Shown: positions 1 to 8,562, counted from the first letter of the stretch. The stretch: 64,000 nt of DNA from Saccharothrix luteola (GCF_020859565.1 NZ_JAJHUO010000017.1:1-64000); one strand, 5' to 3'. Translations and numbers: made by a program. The notes: generated by a model not told the origin, from the letters alone.

Positions 1-197
1 GATCGCTCCGAACAACACTGACAAGTAATGTCAGTTGTCCAGTAACAATCTCAAAGGAAACCTCTTGACGAGGTTCATAAATTTACTGGCTATTCGGCAC
101 GCTGTTGAGTTCTCAAAGAACACGCGCTCACCATCACGTCCCGCGTCTTACCGCGGTTCATTCCGGGGCTTTGTGTTTCCGGTGTTTCGCTTGCTGT
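1..197 (-). promoter_or_regulatory. 5' leader of a leftward rRNA operon (16S gene lies outside the window)
   Basis: Read on the minus strand, 123-95 carries the actinobacterial rRNA leader box TGTTCTTTGAGAACTCAACA followed by GCGTGCC. This antitermination-type sequence is known from Streptomyces and mycobacterial rrn leaders shortly before 16S. Downstream are hairpins expected of an RNase III processing region: CCAGTAA/TTACTGG (39-45 with 83-89) enclosing AACCTC/GAGGTT (59-64 with 70-75), then ACTGACA/TGTCAGT (17-23 with 29-35). The 16S gene itself is not in the window, so its presence to the left is inferred from the leader. Confidence 0.85.
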
Positions 198-203
198 GGT
201 TGA

Positions 204-233
204 ACCTTAGCTCGTTCGTTTTCGCGGTGTCAA
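204..233 (-). promoter_or_regulatory. rRNA operon promoter, proximal
   Basis: On the minus strand a perfect -35 TTGACA (233-228) is followed after 18 bases by TAAGGT (209-204). It lies about 80 bases upstream of the leader box at 123-95, with the expected start near 197. It is the best sigma-70-type promoter in the window, in keeping with rRNA output. Confidence 0.8.
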
Positions 234-402
234 ATCGGCCGGTTTCGGCTTCTCGGCTCCGCGACAAACTCGCTTAGCATTCAATTTGTACTACCGTCCG
301 GAACCGAGGCAGCACTCTGTGCTGCTGATTCAGTCCCGGGGGCTTGTGCTCGCCGCGCTCCGCTCCGGTCTTTCTCCGGCTCGTTCCGCGCTGGCAGAGA
401 GA

Positions 403-431
403 AAGTTACACCCCGCCCCACGCAGAGACAA
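403..431 (-). promoter_or_regulatory. rRNA operon promoter, distal
   Basis: On the minus strand TTGTCT (431-426), a 17-base spacer and TAACTT (408-403) form a second promoter about 200 bases upstream of the first. Tandem promoters are usual for actinomycete rRNA operons. The rest of the first 460 bases shows no convincing gene. Confidence 0.6.
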
Positions 432-467
432 ATCGGGGGGTCGGTTGCGGCATCTCCGCAGCTAGGC

Positions 468-1472
468 GTGGTGCCCCCACCGGGAACGGTGGATGCTGTG
501 CCCGTGCAGCTCTCGCCTCGACTCGGCCGGTACGCGCTCCACGTCCTCGTGGTCGCGGCTTGCTACTACGTGGGCGCCGAGGTCGGTCTTCTCCAAGCGT
601 TGGTCAACGACCAGGTGACGCCGCTGTGGCCGCCGACAGGTGTCGCCGTGCTCGCGCTGCTGCTCGGCGGGCTGAAGATGTGGCCTGGCATCGCGCTGGG
701 CGCGTTCGCGGCCAACTCGCCCCTCAGCGACCTCGGCGCGACGGTCCTCATCACCGCGGGCAACACCGTCGGCCCCGTGGTCGCCTACCTCCTGCTCAGG
801 AGAGCGGGCTTCCGGCAGGAGATGGACCGCACGCGTGACGCGCTCGCCCTCGTGCTGTTGGGCGGGTTCTTGGGCATGGCGGTCAGCGCGACGATCGGCT
901 CGGGCACGTTGCTGGTGACGGGTGCGATCGACACCGCGCTGTTCTGGTCGACGTGGACGGTGTGGTGGACCGGTGACGCGCTGGGCGTGCTGGTGCTCGT
1001 GCCGATCGTCCTGGCGTTCCGCTCGCTGCGCCTGCGCAACCACCCCGTGCGCCGGTGGCTGGAGGCCTCCGCGTTGCTGGCGAGCACGGCGGTGGTCATG
1101 GCCGTGGCGACCACGCACGACCTGCGGCTGATGTACCTGGTGTTCCCGTTCCTGATCTGGGCGGCGCTGCGCTTCCAGCACCTGGGCACGGCCCCGTGCG
1201 CGCTGATCGCGACGACCCTGGCAGCACGGGGCGCGGCTCGCAGCACGGGTCCGTTCGCCGATCTGGACCTGGTGGTGCGCATGGTGACGCTCCAGGCGTT
1301 CAACGGGACGGCGGTGTTGACCGCGTTGCTGCTGGCGGCGGTGATCTCGGAGCGCAACGCCGCGCGGGAGGCGATCGAGCGGACGGTGGCGCAGCTGGCG
1401 GACGTGGTGGCGCAGTACCAACCGCCGGCCCTGGGTGATCTGCTGCCGCCCAAGCCGCGGGAGAAGCGCTAG
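468..1472 (+). CDS. MASE1-domain integral membrane protein without an output domain
   Basis: 334 residues, almost entirely hydrophobic, with about eight membrane segments from residue 20 to 315. The early motif around residues 49-56 (TPLWPPTG) followed by GVAVLALLLGG is the MASE1 signature. MASE1 is a membrane sensor module normally fused to GGDEF, EAL or histidine-kinase domains. Here the protein ends with a short charged tail (PPKPREKR) and has no output domain, so it may act with a partner or serve another membrane role. Possible GTG starts are at 468, 489 and 501; none has a strong ribosome site and the longest is given. The TAG stop shares one base with the GTG of the lycopene cyclase, indicating translational coupling. 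Confidence 0.75.
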   Translation: MVPPPGTVDAVPVQLSPRLGRYALHVLVVAACYYVGAEVGLLQALVNDQVTPLWPPTGVAVLALLLGGLKMWPGIALGAFAANSPLSDLGATVLITAGNTVGPVVAYLLLRRAGFRQEMDRTRDALALVLLGGFLGMAVSATIGSGTLLVTGAIDTALFWSTWTVWWTGDALGVLVLVPIVLAFRSLRLRNHPVRRWLEASALLASTAVVMAVATTHDLRLMYLVFPFLIWAALRFQHLGTAPCALIATTLAARGAARSTGPFADLDLVVRMVTLQAFNGTAVLTALLLAAVISERNAAREAIERTVAQLADVVAQYQPPALGDLLPPKPREKR

Positions 1473-2545
1473 TGGACGTGGTGGTCGTCGGTGGCGGGCC
1501 GGCGGGACGGGCGTTGGCGCGGGCGTGCGCGGCGAGGAATCTCGACACGACGTTGGTCGACCCGAACCCGGAGCGGCCGTGGCGCGCGACCTACGCGGCG
1601 TGGGTGGACGAGTTGCCCGCCGACGCGCCGGTGGCGGTCAGCACGTCGAGGGCCCGTGCGGTGACGACGGCGGAGCACGTGATCGCGCGGGGTTACGCGG
1701 TGCTGGACAACGAGTGGTTGCGGCGGCTCCCGGGCGACGTCCGGGTGGTCGCCGGTCGCGTGGTCGCGCACACCGGCGGGACGGCGACGTTGGCCGACGG
1801 GCGGGTGCTGACCGGACGGGTGGTCGACGCGACCGGCACGGCGGGTGGTCGGGCGGCGCAGACGGCGGTCGGCGTGGTGGTGCCCGCGGGGTCGGCGAGG
1901 CCGTTCGTGGGTGCCGACGAGGCGCTGATCATGGACTGGCGCAAGCCTCCCGCGGCCACGACGGCTGATCCGACGTTCCTCTACGCGATCCCGGTGTCGG
2001 CGGACGAGGTGTTGCTGGAGGAGACGTCGTTGGCCCGCCGGCCGGGCCTGCCGCTGCGCGAGTTGCGGCTGCGGCTGCACGCGCGCCTGGCCCGGCACGG
2101 CATCCCGGTGCCGCGGGACGAGGAACGGGTGCGCATCACGTTGGACGGGCGGGCGCGGGACGGCGCGTTCGGCGCGGCGGCGGGGTGGGTCCACCCGGCG
2201 ACGGGGTACAGCGTGGCGGCGGCGTTGCGGCGCGCGCCGGTGGTGGCGGACGCGATCGCGGAGGGGCGGAAGGTGACGCGTTCGGCGGCGGAACGCACAG
2301 TGCGCACGTTGCGACTGAGAGGTATGGAGGCGTTGCTGGCGCTGCCGCCCGACGACGTACCGGAATTCTTCAACAGCTTCTTCAAATTGTCCGGCAGTCT
2401 TCAACGCGACTACCTCGGCGGGCACGATGACCTGCGCGGGACCGCCCGGGCGATGCTCCGGCTGTTCGACTCGGTGTCGTGGGGTATGCGCGCCCGGCTG
2501 GTATTTCCTGTGCAATCGGCCAAAAGTGCGGGAACACCTGGTTAA
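1472..2545 (+). CDS. crtY: Lycopene cyclase (CrtY/CrtL family, FAD-type)
   Basis: 357 residues. The N-terminus has a dinucleotide-binding fold (VVVVGGGPAGRALA), then TYAAWVDELP, a VVDATG motif near residue 125, and a MDWR...PTFLYAIP...EETSLA block near residues 150-190. These are the conserved regions of bacterial CrtY/plant-type lycopene cyclases, which form the beta-ionone rings of carotenes without net redox change. No other carotenoid gene (crtE, B, I) lies in the window, so lycopene must be made elsewhere. The gene starts inside the stop codon of the MASE1 gene. The next gene starts 41 bases after its stop. Confidence 0.85.
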   Translation: MDVVVVGGGPAGRALARACAARNLDTTLVDPNPERPWRATYAAWVDELPADAPVAVSTSRARAVTTAEHVIARGYAVLDNEWLRRLPGDVRVVAGRVVAHTGGTATLADGRVLTGRVVDATGTAGGRAAQTAVGVVVPAGSARPFVGADEALIMDWRKPPAATTADPTFLYAIPVSADEVLLEETSLARRPGLPLRELRLRLHARLARHGIPVPRDEERVRITLDGRARDGAFGAAAGWVHPATGYSVAAALRRAPVVADAIAEGRKVTRSAAERTVRTLRLRGMEALLALPPDDVPEFFNSFFKLSGSLQRDYLGGHDDLRGTARAMLRLFDSVSWGMRARLVFPVQSAKSAGTPG

Positions 2546-2586
2546 CGCTCTCGGCAAAACAAGATCGACCGGGCACGATCGGGGCC

Positions 2587-4290
2587 GTGCCCGCCTTGCT
2601 GGATGACGTTCGCTTCGCCTTCCAGCCGTTGTTCAACCTCCACACCGGAGGGGTCGTGGCGGTAGAAGCGCTGGCCCGACCGCACGACGGCAACGTGCAG
2701 GACCTGCTGCGGATGGCTTTCCGCGCCGGGTACCTGGCCAACACCGACGTGGCGCTCGCGTGCCGCGCGGTCCGGCACGCGGCCGACCACGGCCTCGGCG
2801 TGCCGCTGCACGTCAACCTGCTCGCGTTGACGATCGCGGACAAACCCGAGCTCATGGCCCCGCTCTACGGCGCGCTGCGCGAGGTGGGGCGCACGCCGGC
2901 CGACCTGGTGGTCGAGGTCGGCACGCCGTACTCGCGCGCGCCGCGCCGGCTGCTGGTCAAGGGCATCGAACGGCTGCGCGAGGACGGGTTCCGGATCGGC
3001 CTGGACGGCGTTGGCGAGGGCGACTCGCCGTTGTCGCTGCTGACCGAGGTGCAGCCCGACGTGATCAAGCTCGACCGCGAGGTGGTGGTGGCGCTGCCCA
3101 CCGACCCCTCCCGGTACGCGCTGGCCCAGGCGTTGCAGCACCTGTGCGAGCACATCGGGTCGCTGGTCGTCGCGGAGGGCGTGGAGACGGAGGCGCAGCT
3201 GGCCGCGCTGCGCCGGCTCGGGGTGCGGCTCGCGCAGGGCAACCTGCTGGCGAGCCCGCAGCGGCGGCCGAAGGTGGACGCGACGATCGCGGCGGTGCTG
3301 AGCGAGGTCAACGACCCGGAGGCGGTCACGAGCACGATGACCGCGCCGTTGCGGCGCAAGGCCGGGCCGAAGGTGACCGACTTCCTGCACCCGGCGACCA
3401 CGCTGCCCGACTCGGCGACGTCCGAGGAGGTACGCGACGTGCTCGCGAACCAGCCGACGGTCAGCGGCGTGGTGCTCGTGGACGACGAGGGCAGGCCGCG
3501 GTGGACGGTGGACCGCAACCGGTTCCTGCTGGCGGTGACGGGTCCGTTCGGGCACGCCCTGCACGCCAAGCGGGAGGCGGCGCGGCTGGCGGACCGGCCG
3601 AAGCTGATCGGGGCGGACTCGAGCGCGCTGGAGCTGCTGGACGTGGTGGCGCACGCGAACCGTGAGCGCACCAACGACGACCTGGTGGTCGTGGACGACG
3701 ACGACCGCTGCCTCGGGGTGGTGCGGGTCGCGGACGTGGTGCGCGGTGTCGCCGAGATGAAGGTGGAGCAGGCGGCGGCGTTGAGCCCGTTGACGCGGCT
3801 GCCGGGCAGCGACTCGATCGCGCGCGAGGTGGACCGGCGCATCCTCGGTGGCGAGCTGTTCGCGGTGGGGTGGCTGGACGTGGACGCGTTCAAGCGGGTG
3901 AACGACTCGGCGGGGTTCGCGGCGGGTGACGACCTGATCCGGGCCATAGGGCGTGCGCTCACCGACGGCGCGACGTCGTACCCGGGCGTGCAGATAGGGC
4001 ACGTCGGCGGGGACGACTTCCTCGTGGTGGCCGGGTTGGACGAGATCGTGCCGTTCTCGGCGGGTGTGCTGGACGTGCCGTTCGAGGCCGAGGGGCGCGG
4101 GGTGACGTTGTCGTTGGCGACGTTGATCTGCGCGGCCGGGTCGGTCGGGTCGTACCGGGAGGTCTCCCGGTTGCTGGCGCCGTTGAAGGAGCACGCGAAG
4201 TCGTTGCGGGGCACCAGTTGGGTGTTGGGGCGGCCAGGCAGCGACCACGTCGACGTGCTGCGTGGCGGGCCGCATCTCGCGGTAAGTTAG
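2587..4290 (+). CDS. EAL-CBS pair-GGDEF protein, both cyclic-di-GMP domains degenerate
   Basis: 567 residues from GTG 2587; an upstream in-frame ATG at 2479 would overlap the cyclase. The domain order is EAL (about 10-240), two CBS-like repeats (about 255-400) and GGDEF (about 410-555). The EAL signature is kept at 27-29, as are Lys161 of the KLD motif and Glu197 of AEGVET. The usual DDFG metal motif reads DGVG at 140-143, losing the second Asp. The GGDEF signature reads GGDDF (474-478). The domain order is the reverse of the common GGDEF-EAL proteins, and the architecture suggests a signal integrator (CBS domains usually bind adenosine nucleotides) rather than an efficient phosphodiesterase or cyclase. 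Enzyme activity is uncertain. Confidence 0.85.
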   Translation: MPALLDDVRFAFQPLFNLHTGGVVAVEALARPHDGNVQDLLRMAFRAGYLANTDVALACRAVRHAADHGLGVPLHVNLLALTIADKPELMAPLYGALREVGRTPADLVVEVGTPYSRAPRRLLVKGIERLREDGFRIGLDGVGEGDSPLSLLTEVQPDVIKLDREVVVALPTDPSRYALAQALQHLCEHIGSLVVAEGVETEAQLAALRRLGVRLAQGNLLASPQRRPKVDATIAAVLSEVNDPEAVTSTMTAPLRRKAGPKVTDFLHPATTLPDSATSEEVRDVLANQPTVSGVVLVDDEGRPRWTVDRNRFLLAVTGPFGHALHAKREAARLADRPKLIGADSSALELLDVVAHANRERTNDDLVVVDDDDRCLGVVRVADVVRGVAEMKVEQAAALSPLTRLPGSDSIAREVDRRILGGELFAVGWLDVDAFKRVNDSAGFAAGDDLIRAIGRALTDGATSYPGVQIGHVGGDDFLVVAGLDEIVPFSAGVLDVPFEAEGRGVTLSLATLICAAGSVGSYREVSRLLAPLKEHAKSLRGTSWVLGRPGSDHVDVLRGGPHLAVS

Positions 4291-4372
4291 GAAGTTCACC
4301 GCAAAGCCGCATGTGCGGCTCGTTCGGTTACTCATAGCATCAGGCGGACTACCCAGCGTTCGGGAGGTCCCC

Positions 4373-5488
4373 GTGACCGAGGTCACCGCCCTACCGCTCC
4401 CGCGAGTCGTCTCGGACCTGCCGCTGTCGGTGGGGGTCGAGGAGGAGTTCCTGCTGGTCGACGCGAGCACCGGGGTGCTGGTGCCGTTGGCGGGCGAGGT
4501 GTTGGGCGACGCCCGTCCCGGGCTCGACCTGCAGACCGAGATGACGCTCTACCAGGTGGAGAGCGCCACCGGGGTGTGCCGGAGCATGGCCGAGGTGCGC
4601 GAGCAGCTCCTCGCGGCACGCGTGGCGCTCGCCGCGCTGGCGGAGGCCAGGGGCGCGCGCATCGTGGCGACCGGCACCCCGGTGCTCGGCGGCTTGCGCC
4701 CGCCTCCGCTGACCGAGTCCGACCGGTATCGGACCATCGCCGCCGAGTACGGGTCGTTGGTCGACGGGCTGACCATCTGCGGGTGCCACGTGCACATCGG
4801 GATACCGGACGAGGACACCGGGGTCCTGATCAGCAACCACCTGCGGCCGTGGCTGCCGGCGCTGTTGGCGATCAGCGCGAACTCGCCGTTCGGGGACGGG
4901 CGTGACACGGGGTACGCGAGCTGGCGCTACCTGTCGTGGAGCCCGTGGCCGTCGGCGGGCGCGCCGCCGTGGTTCGAGTCGGCGGAGGACTACTACCGGG
5001 GCACGCGGGTGCTGCGGTCGGGCGGGGCGGCGTTGGACCCGGCGATGGTCTACTGGGACGTGCGGCTGTCGCACCGGCACCCGACGGTGGAACTGCGGGT
5101 GTGCGACGTGGCGGCCACCGTGGACGAGGCCGTCGTGCTCGCGGCCCTGGTGCGGGCGATTGCCGTGATGGCGTTGGCCGGCGTGCCTGCCCAGCGCGTG
5201 CCGGACTTGGAGTTGCGGACGGCGTTGTGGCGTTCGGCCCGGGACGGGTTGGACGGCGCGGGGATCGAGCCGATGAGCGGCCGGCTGGTGCCGGCGGCGG
5301 ACCTCGTGCGGGCGCTCGTGGACTGGACGCGGCCGGCTCTGCGCGGCGCCGGGGACGAGGACCTGGTGGTCGACGGCATCGACCGGTTGCTGTTGGACGG
5401 CACGGGTGCGGTGCGGCAGCGGCGGGCGTTCCGCCGGCGCGGTTCGCTCGCGGACGTGGTCGACATGCTGGCCGCGCAGACGGTGTGA
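4373..5488 (+). CDS. YbdK-family carboxylate-amine ligase (glutamate-cysteine ligase type 2)
   Basis: 371 residues, the usual YbdK length (E. coli 372). Start GTG 4373 has GGGAGG at 4362-4367. Family hallmarks are SVGVEEEFLLVD at the N-terminus, GCHVHIGI near residue 140, RYLSWSP near 185 and HPTVELRVCDV near 240. These form the ATP/Mg and substrate site of the glutamine-synthetase-like fold. E. coli YbdK has weak gamma-glutamylcysteine ligase activity. Actinomycetes use mycothiol, so the real substrate may be another amino or carboxyl compound. An in-frame ATG at 4313 is less likely because it lacks a ribosome site. The gene stands alone, 82 bases after the EAL gene. Confidence 0.85.
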   Translation: MTEVTALPLPRVVSDLPLSVGVEEEFLLVDASTGVLVPLAGEVLGDARPGLDLQTEMTLYQVESATGVCRSMAEVREQLLAARVALAALAEARGARIVATGTPVLGGLRPPPLTESDRYRTIAAEYGSLVDGLTICGCHVHIGIPDEDTGVLISNHLRPWLPALLAISANSPFGDGRDTGYASWRYLSWSPWPSAGAPPWFESAEDYYRGTRVLRSGGAALDPAMVYWDVRLSHRHPTVELRVCDVAATVDEAVVLAALVRAIAVMALAGVPAQRVPDLELRTALWRSARDGLDGAGIEPMSGRLVPAADLVRALVDWTRPALRGAGDEDLVVDGIDRLLLDGTGAVRQRRAFRRRGSLADVVDMLAAQTV

Positions 5489-5581
5489 GTACACACCCGC
5501 TCGCCCGTGCGGGCCGCTGCCGAGGTGCTGGTCGCGCCCGACCGGCGCATGCTTGGTCGTACGCGAACAAGGAGGTTCGGC

Positions 5582-5995
5582 ATGACCACCGCACGGGAGA
5601 TCATGAACGCCGGTGTCCAGTGCGTCAAGGAGGACCAGAGCCTGCTCGACGCGGCACGGATGATGCGCGACCTGGACGTCGGCTCGTTGCCGATCTGCGG
5701 CAAGGACGACAAGCTGCACGGCATCATCACCGATCGCGACATCGTGCTGCGCTGCGTGGCCGAGGGCCGCGACCCCGCGTCCATGAGGGCCGGTGACATG
5801 TCCGGTCACCTGCACTGGGTCGAGGCGGACGACGACCTGTCGCACGTGCTGCGGACGATGGAGGACAACCAGATCCGCCGGCTCCCGGTGATCGAGGCGC
5901 ACCGACTGGTCGGCATGGTGTCGGAGGCGGACCTGGCCAGGCACCTGGACGAGTCGCAGATCGCGGAATTCGTGGAACGCGTGTACGCCCGCTAA
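5582..5995 (+). CDS. CBS-pair protein resembling hypoxic response protein 1
   Basis: 137 residues consisting of two CBS motifs (about 8-60 and 72-130). It begins MTTAREIMNAGV and contains LPICG, LHGIITDRDIV and RLVGMVSEADLARHL, closely matching M. tuberculosis Hrp1 (Rv2626c) along its length. That protein is a DosR-regulated homodimer with no enzyme domain. A strong AAGGAGG (5569-5575) fixes the ATG at 5582. No DosR-type palindrome was recognised upstream. The gene appears to be a single transcription unit, followed by about 400 bases without genes. Confidence 0.9.
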   Translation: MTTAREIMNAGVQCVKEDQSLLDAARMMRDLDVGSLPICGKDDKLHGIITDRDIVLRCVAEGRDPASMRAGDMSGHLHWVEADDDLSHVLRTMEDNQIRRLPVIEAHRLVGMVSEADLARHLDESQIAEFVERVYAR

Positions 5996-6001
5996 CCGCC
6001 C

Positions 6002-6040
6002 CCCACTACACGCCCTCACCGCCCACTGCACGCCCTCACC
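6002..6040. repeat. Two tandem copies of a 20-bp sequence
   Basis: CCCACTACACGCCCTCACC at 6002-6020 is followed at 6022-6040 by the same sequence with one change (TAC to TGC). It lies just after the CBS gene. Its role is unknown. Confidence 0.6.
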
Positions 6041-6091
6041 TCAAAAGGAGGGCTTCGGGTCATCCCGCCGACCTGGCTCCGCCCTACCGCG

Positions 6092-6158
6092 CGTGTCAAG
6101 GGGGCGCGGGTTCACCTCTGCCCACGGCCTGCACTGATGTCGCGCGCCCCCTTGATAC
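6092..6158. repeat. Long inverted repeat in the gap between the CBS gene and the SUF operon
   Basis: TCAAGGGGGCGCG at 6096-6108 is exactly complementary to CGCGCCCCCTTGA at 6143-6155, and the match continues outward to 17 bp with one mismatch. The arms are separated by 34 bases. It is not followed by a T run, so it is not an ordinary terminator. It could be a small mobile-type repeat or a protein-binding dyad. Nothing else is seen between 5996 and 6332 apart from this and the tandem repeat. Confidence 0.6.
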
Positions 6159-6332
6159 GTGGGGTAGCCCGTAGGGAGGTCGGTGGGATGACAGACCAAC
6201 AACGGACCCGGCACATCCCCACCCACCGGCCGTCATCCTGCTGATCTGCCGGTCCGGCGAGGACTCTTTTGATCCTTATGTGAACCCCGGCCAGACCTCC
6301 GGAATTGTCAGACCACGCCGGTAAACTAAAAA

Positions 6333-6359
6333 CAGGGGTCCCCTCGGCGGGGACCCCTG
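6333..6359 (-). terminator. Intrinsic terminator of the SUF operon
   Basis: An 11-bp perfect stem CAGGGGTCCCC/GGGGACCCCTG (6333-6343 with 6349-6359) has a 5-base loop and, on the minus strand, is followed by TTTTTAGTTT. It lies 40 bases past the sufT stop. Confidence 0.9.
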
Positions 6360-6398
6360 CGAAGCATCAAGCAGTGCGCGGACCAGACGGTGAACCGG

Positions 6399-6797
6399 TC
6401 AGACCGTGAACCCGAGGGCGCGCAGCTGTTCACGCCCGTCATCCGTGATCTTCTCCGGCCCCCACGGCGGCATCCACACCCAGTTGATGCGGAAGTCGTT
6501 GACGATCCCACTGGCACCGCCACCGCCACCCACCAGCGCCGACCGCGTCTGGTCCTCGATGACATCCGTCAACGGACACGCCGCGGACGTCAGCGTCATG
6601 TCGATGAGCGCCACGTTCTCCTCGTCCACGCGGATGTCGTAGACGAGGCCCAGGTCCACGACGTTGATCCCCAACTCGGGGTCGACGACGTCGCGCATGG
6701 CCTCCTCGACGTCATCCACCGCGGCCACGTCTGCCTTCGGCGCGGGCGGCTCGGGCATGCCCTCGATGCCGCGCACCACGTCTTCTTCGGCGGTCAT
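6399..6797 (-). CDS. sufT: SufT-like metal-sulfur cluster biosynthetic protein (MIP18/DUF59 family)
   Basis: 132 residues. The MIP18-family core runs from about residue 35 (VEEAMRDVVDPELGINVVDLGLVY) through SAACPLTD with its conserved Cys to the WVWMPPWGPEKIT motif and a GREQLRALGF ending. SufT proteins assist Fe-S assembly or transfer to particular client enzymes, and they are the usual last gene of actinobacterial suf operons (Rv1466 in M. tuberculosis). The ATG overlaps the sufU stop by 4 bases (ATGA), so translation is coupled. The operon terminator follows. Confidence 0.9.
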   Translation of the reverse strand: MTAEEDVVRGIEGMPEPPAPKADVAAVDDVEEAMRDVVDPELGINVVDLGLVYDIRVDEENVALIDMTLTSAACPLTDVIEDQTRSALVGGGGGASGIVNDFRINWVWMPPWGPEKITDDGREQLRALGFTV

Positions 6798-7237
6798 GCC
6801 TTTGCTCCCTCGCTGCGTGCCACCGCGTCCTTGAAAGCCATCCAGCCCAGCAGCGCGCACTTCACGCGCGCCGGGTACTTCGCCACTCCCGCGAACGCGA
6901 TGCCGTCCTCCAGGACGTCCTCGTCGGGCTCCACCTGGCCGCGGCCCTGCATGAGCTCGACGAACGCGTCCATCTTCTCGAACGCCGTGCTCAACGGCTT
7001 GCCGACCACCAGGTCGGTCAGCACCGAGGTGGACGCCTGGCTGATGGAACAGCCCTGCCCGTCGTACGACACGTCGCGCACGGTGTCGCCGTCCAGCGAC
7101 ACCCGCAACGTCACCTCGTCGCCGCACGTGGGGTTGATCTGGTGCGACTCGGCGTCGAACGGGTCGCGCAAACCGCGCCCGTGCGGGTTCTTGTAGTGGT
7201 CCAGGATGATCTCCTGGTACATCTGCTGCAGCTGCAT
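6794..7237 (-). CDS. sufU: SufU, zinc-dependent sulfurtransferase partner of SufS
   Basis: 147 residues. It has the three Cys positions of SufU/IscU-type proteins: NPTCGDEV, GQGCSISQAS and ARVKCALLGW. SufU takes the persulfide from SufS in Gram-positive bacteria. The start at ATG 7237 (MQLQQMYQEIILDHYKNP) matches the family N-terminus. The gene lies 2 bases after the sufS stop and overlaps sufT. It corresponds to Rv1465. Confidence 0.95.
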   Translation of the reverse strand: MQLQQMYQEIILDHYKNPHGRGLRDPFDAESHQINPTCGDEVTLRVSLDGDTVRDVSYDGQGCSISQASTSVLTDLVVGKPLSTAFEKMDAFVELMQGRGQVEPDEDVLEDGIAFAGVAKYPARVKCALLGWMAFKDAVARSEGAKA

Positions 7238-7239
7238 CC

Positions 7240-8517
7240 CTAGACCACCCCGAAGAACTTCTGCGCCTCCCGGACGGCGTCGACCAGGGCGGTCACCTCG
7301 TCCGGCGTGTTGTACAGGTAGAAGCTGGCCCGCACGGTGGCGGCGGCGTCCATCCGCCGGTGCAGGGGCCACGCGCAGTGGTGGCCGACGCGCACCGCGA
7401 CGCCCAGGCTGTCGAGCACCTGGCCGGCGTCGTGCGCGTGGATGCCGTCGACGACGAACGACACCGCGCCGCCGCGGTCCACCACGTCCGTCGGCCCCAC
7501 GACCCGCACACCGGGCACCTCGGCCAGGCCGCGCAGCGCCAGCTCGGTGAGCTGGTGCTCGTGCGCGGCGATCCGGTCCATGCCGACGGCGTTGAGGTAG
7601 TCCACCGCGGCGCCGAGCGCCACGGCCTGCGACGTCATGGGCACGCCCGCCTCGAACCGTGCGGGCGGCGGCGCGAACGTCGACTGCGCCATGTGCACCA
7701 TCTCGATCATGGACCCGCCGGTGAGGAACGGCGGCAGGGCCTCCAGCAGCTCACGGCGCCCGTACAGGACCCCGATGCCGGACGGGCCGAGCATCTTGTG
7801 GCCGCTGAACACCGCGAAGTCCACGCCCAGGGCCTTGAAGTCCACCGGGCCGTGCGGCACCGACTGACACGCGTCCAGCACGGTCAGAGCGCCCACCGCA
7901 CGGGCCGCGTCCGCCAGCACCCGCACCGGGTTGACGGTGCCGAGCACGTTCGACTGGTGGGTGAACGCGACGACCTTCGTCTTCGAGTTGACCAACGAGT
8001 CGATCGCGGACAGGTCGAGCCTGCCCTCGTCCGTCACGCCGAACCAGCGCAGCGTCGCGCCCGTGCGCGCGGCCAGCTGCTGCCACGGCACGAGGTTCGC
8101 GTGGTGCTCCATCTCGGTCACGACGATCTCGTCGCCGGGGCCGACGCGGAACCGCTCGGCCTCGGGACCGGCGGTGGCCGCGTTGCCCATCGCGTACGCG
8201 ACGAGGTTCACGCCTTCGGTCGCGTTCTTGGTGAACACGATTTCGCCGTGATCGACACCGACGAAGTCGGCGATCTTCTGCCGTGCGCCTTCGTAGGCGT
8301 CGGTGGCTTCCTCGGCCAGCTGGTGCGCCCCGCGGTGCACCGCGGCGTTGGCGGTCTCCAGGAAGGCGCGCTCGGCGTCGAGGACCTGCCTCGGGCGTTG
8401 CGAGGTGGCGCCGGAGTCCAGGTAGACCAGCCGCTTGCCCTCCCGCACGGTGCGTCCCAGGATCGGGAAGTCCGCTCGGACGGTAGCGACGTCCAGCGGG
8501 GTGACGGTCGTGGTCAC
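7240..8517 (-). CDS. sufS: SufS cysteine desulfurase
   Basis: 425 residues, a class V aminotransferase-fold PLP enzyme. The PLP lysine is in SGHKMLGP (Lys241) and the catalytic cysteine in RVGHHCAWPL (Cys381), the group II (SufS/CsdA) arrangement. It converts cysteine to alanine and passes the sulfur to SufU encoded next door. The gene lies 45 bases downstream of sufC, the widest internal gap but one in the operon. Confidence 0.95.
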   Translation of the reverse strand: MTTTVTPLDVATVRADFPILGRTVREGKRLVYLDSGATSQRPRQVLDAERAFLETANAAVHRGAHQLAEEATDAYEGARQKIADFVGVDHGEIVFTKNATEGVNLVAYAMGNAATAGPEAERFRVGPGDEIVVTEMEHHANLVPWQQLAARTGATLRWFGVTDEGRLDLSAIDSLVNSKTKVVAFTHQSNVLGTVNPVRVLADAARAVGALTVLDACQSVPHGPVDFKALGVDFAVFSGHKMLGPSGIGVLYGRRELLEALPPFLTGGSMIEMVHMAQSTFAPPPARFEAGVPMTSQAVALGAAVDYLNAVGMDRIAAHEHQLTELALRGLAEVPGVRVVGPTDVVDRGGAVSFVVDGIHAHDAGQVLDSLGVAVRVGHHCAWPLHRRMDAAATVRASFYLYNTPDEVTALVDAVREAQKFFGVV

Positions 8518-8562
8518 TGCTCCGACGCCTCCTCTCGGTACGTGTTCACGAACGGTGCAACG

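Noticed and set aside
35..277. 80-codon frame in the rRNA leader
   Set aside because: The region is the structured minus-strand leader and promoter of an rRNA operon.
6041..6226. 61-codon minus-strand frame in the gap before the SUF terminator
   Set aside because: It consists of the inverted repeat and flanks; composition is not protein-like.
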